Shown piece after piece: positions 62,751-64,000 of a stretch of DNA of 64,000 bases; positions within the stretch are counted from its first letter, which is position 1, and every line of letters begins with the position of its first letter. Below the pieces are notes generated by a model. It did no database searches and was not told the DNA's origin. It saw only the letters and a list, made by a program, of their open reading frames with translations. This DNA is from Bacteroidales bacterium (GTDB taxonomy: Bacteria > Bacteroidota > Bacteroidia > Bacteroidales > F082): positions 124,001 through 188,000 of the forward strand of contig JAFUVT010000016.1 of assembly GCA_017477425.1 (NCBI GenBank), in the 5' to 3' direction. The position numbers and the translations under genes were made by a program.

Positions 62751-62778
62751 AAAAAGGTTACCGTTTAGGCAACCTTTT
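62751..62778 (-). terminator. Terminator of protease 4
   Basis: AAAAGGTTACC and GGCAACCTTTT arms with a short loop; T-run on the minus strand, 20 bp past the stop codon. Confidence 0.8.
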
Positions 62779-62798
62779 CGCGGGGTATAATTGCATTA

Positions 62799-64000
62799 TT
62801 ACATTACCATCATTTTCCTGACAATAGTTCCTCTCTCCGTCATCACTTTCACCAAATAAACACCTTCACTCAATCCCTCAATGCTGCAACGATTACCATT
62901 CGCGGCCATGTGTTTCACCAATTTGCCGTCCATCGAATAAACGGCGATTTCAGTCATACTTTCACATTCCACGGTAAACTGGTCGCGAGTGGGATTGGGA
63001 TAGACAAATGCTTGGGTTTCAATTTGTTCATTGACCTTGTCCCAAGCGGGAACCTGCTCAATGGCCGCCAAAGCATCAATGCGCCCAATGCCCGTGACAT
63101 TACTCTTGTGCTCGCTCAGTTTGACAGAGGTCTCCTCCAAAATGTGGCAGATGTCGGCGGGGAGCAGGTCGGGGTTCTTTTGCAGCATCAAAGCAATGAT
63201 ACCTGCTACGCAAGGCGTGGCTTGCGAGGTACCGTCCATGTCGCAGTAGCCGTTGGTGGTCAGGTAGTCCAACGACTTGATGGCCACGCCCGGAGCGCAG
63301 AGGTCGGGACGGATGAGGCCGATGCCGGGGTCGTAAGCGTAATCGCCAAACTCGGTGTTGGTCCAAGTGACAGGACCATGCGACGAGAAATAGGCCGCCT
63401 CGTCGTTGCTACCCACAGCGCCCACGGCAATCACGCAACTCAAGTCGCCGGGATTCTCCAATTGGTCGGGGTCGAGGTAGGGCGGCGGGCAACTCGCAGG
63501 AACTCGGATGTTGTTCGGCACGGGACAGTAGAACTGGATGTGGCCTTCGTTGCCGGCGCAAACGGCTGCCACGATGCCCGCGTCCAAAACGGAAACGCAC
63601 GTGCGGCGCAGCAATTCGCGGTCGGGAATCTCGGAGTTGACCATGCCCAACGACATGCTGATGAGGTCGCAGCCGTGCTCCACACTCCATTCCATGCCGC
63701 CCGCGATGTTGGCGGAGCCGCCAAAACCATCGGCTTTAATGCTTTTGACGCACATCAAAGTGGCATCGGGCGCCATGCCCGTCAGCGAGCCGGCCGTACC
63801 GTCGCCGAGCACGGTGCCGGCACAATGCGTGCCGTGACCTTGGTCGTCCATCGGGTCGTTGTCGTCATTCACGATGTCGTAGCCATGGTGCGGAAACTCT
63901 GCGCCGCCGTCCCAAAGATGGTCGGCCAAATCGAGGTGGTCATAATTGATGCCCGAATCGACGACGGACACGATGACGCCCTCGCCCGTGTAGCCCAATT
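62799..64000 (-). CDS. Secreted S8 subtilisin-like protease with T9SS C-terminal domain (protease 4), 5' truncated by the window
   Basis: About 400 residues visible; signal peptide and propeptide lie outside. The S8 catalytic set is complete: Asp in SVVDSGINYDHLDL, His in QGHGTHCAGTVLG, Ser in MDGTSQATPCVAG. The C-terminal sorting domain (VYPNPTRDQFTVECESMTEIAVYSMDGK...EGVYLVKVMTERG) is close to those of the other proteases. The S8 core resembles protease 3 (LGYTGEGVIV, YDPGIGLIRPDLCAPG). Fourth member of the local protease family. Confidence 0.93.
   Translation of the reverse strand, partial: LGYTGEGVIVSVVDSGINYDHLDLADHLWDGGAEFPHHGYDIVNDDNDPMDDQGHGTHCAGTVLGDGTAGSLTGMAPDATLMCVKSIKADGFGGSANIAGGMEWSVEHGCDLISMSLGMVNSEIPDRELLRRTCVSVLDAGIVAAVCAGNEGHIQFYCPVPNNIRVPASCPPPYLDPDQLENPGDLSCVIAVGAVGSNDEAAYFSSHGPVTWTNTEFGDYAYDPGIGLIRPDLCAPGVAIKSLDYLTTNGYCDMDGTSQATPCVAGIIALMLQKNPDLLPADICHILEETSVKLSEHKSNVTGIGRIDALAAIEQVPAWDKVNEQIETQAFVYPNPTRDQFTVECESMTEIAVYSMDGKLVKHMAANGNRCSIEGLSEGVYLVKVMTERGTIVRKMMVM

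Overview
The window looks like a piece of a Bacteroidales (phylum Bacteroidota) chromosome. The evidence is consistent: several secreted proteins end in a type IX secretion (T9SS) C-terminal sorting domain, MurF and Alr are fused in one chain, promoters carry the Bacteroidota -7 box TAnnTTTG, and there is a serine palmitoyltransferase-type gene and a set of Bacteroidota-only lipoproteins (DUF4296, DUF4837). I cannot assign a genus. No rRNA, tRNA or CRISPR array was seen.

Layout. 0-1.4 kb: 3' end of a TonB-dependent-receptor-like outer-membrane barrel. 1.5-10.2 kb (minus): V/A-type ATPase operon E-DUF2764-[SatD-DUF3307]-A-B-D-I-K, with an inserted two-gene module that has its own array of three 16-bp palindromes. 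10.3-15.5 kb (minus): a lipid operon (CDP-alcohol phosphotransferase, GtrA, acyltransferase, GNAT-like protein, serine palmitoyltransferase-like enzyme, SDR) that reads as a sphingolipid/ceramide route. 15.7-23.2 kb (plus): complete F-type ATP synthase operon beta-epsilon-(small membrane protein)-a-c-b-delta-alpha-gamma. 23.2-41.2 kb: housekeeping genes (MurF-Alr, PssA, LptB, KdsD, RecQ, prenyl synthase, QueA, MltD, AI-2E transporter, YbaK) and lipoproteins. 41.2-45.8 kb: a plastic region with two AAA-type ATPase/PD-(D/E)XK genes bracketed by palindromes, an orphan palindrome, a frameshifted barrel gene and a 158-bp palindromic element. 45.8-49.5 kb: PurL. 49.7-64 kb: a secreted-protein region with four S8 subtilases (one cut by the window edge), a C10 cysteine peptidase and a leucine-rich-repeat protein, all with T9SS-type tails, plus a third palindrome-associated ATPase and an AlbA_2/HATPase gene bracketed by 62-bp direct repeats.

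How the parts work together. The two rotary ATPases appear to use different ions: the V-type K subunit keeps all the Na+ ligands known from Enterococcus NtpK, while the F-type c subunit lacks the Na+ signature. The proteases are exported across the inner membrane by signal peptides and probably across the outer membrane by T9SS. The most unusual signal is architectural: three paralogous ATPase/nuclease-like genes each sit next to palindromes of one design (9-19 bp arms, 9-20 nt loops, sequence different for each gene), all behind an identical TACTTTTG promoter box, and a fourth unrelated accessory gene is bracketed by long direct repeats. These look like self-contained, possibly mobile or self-regulating, single-gene units.
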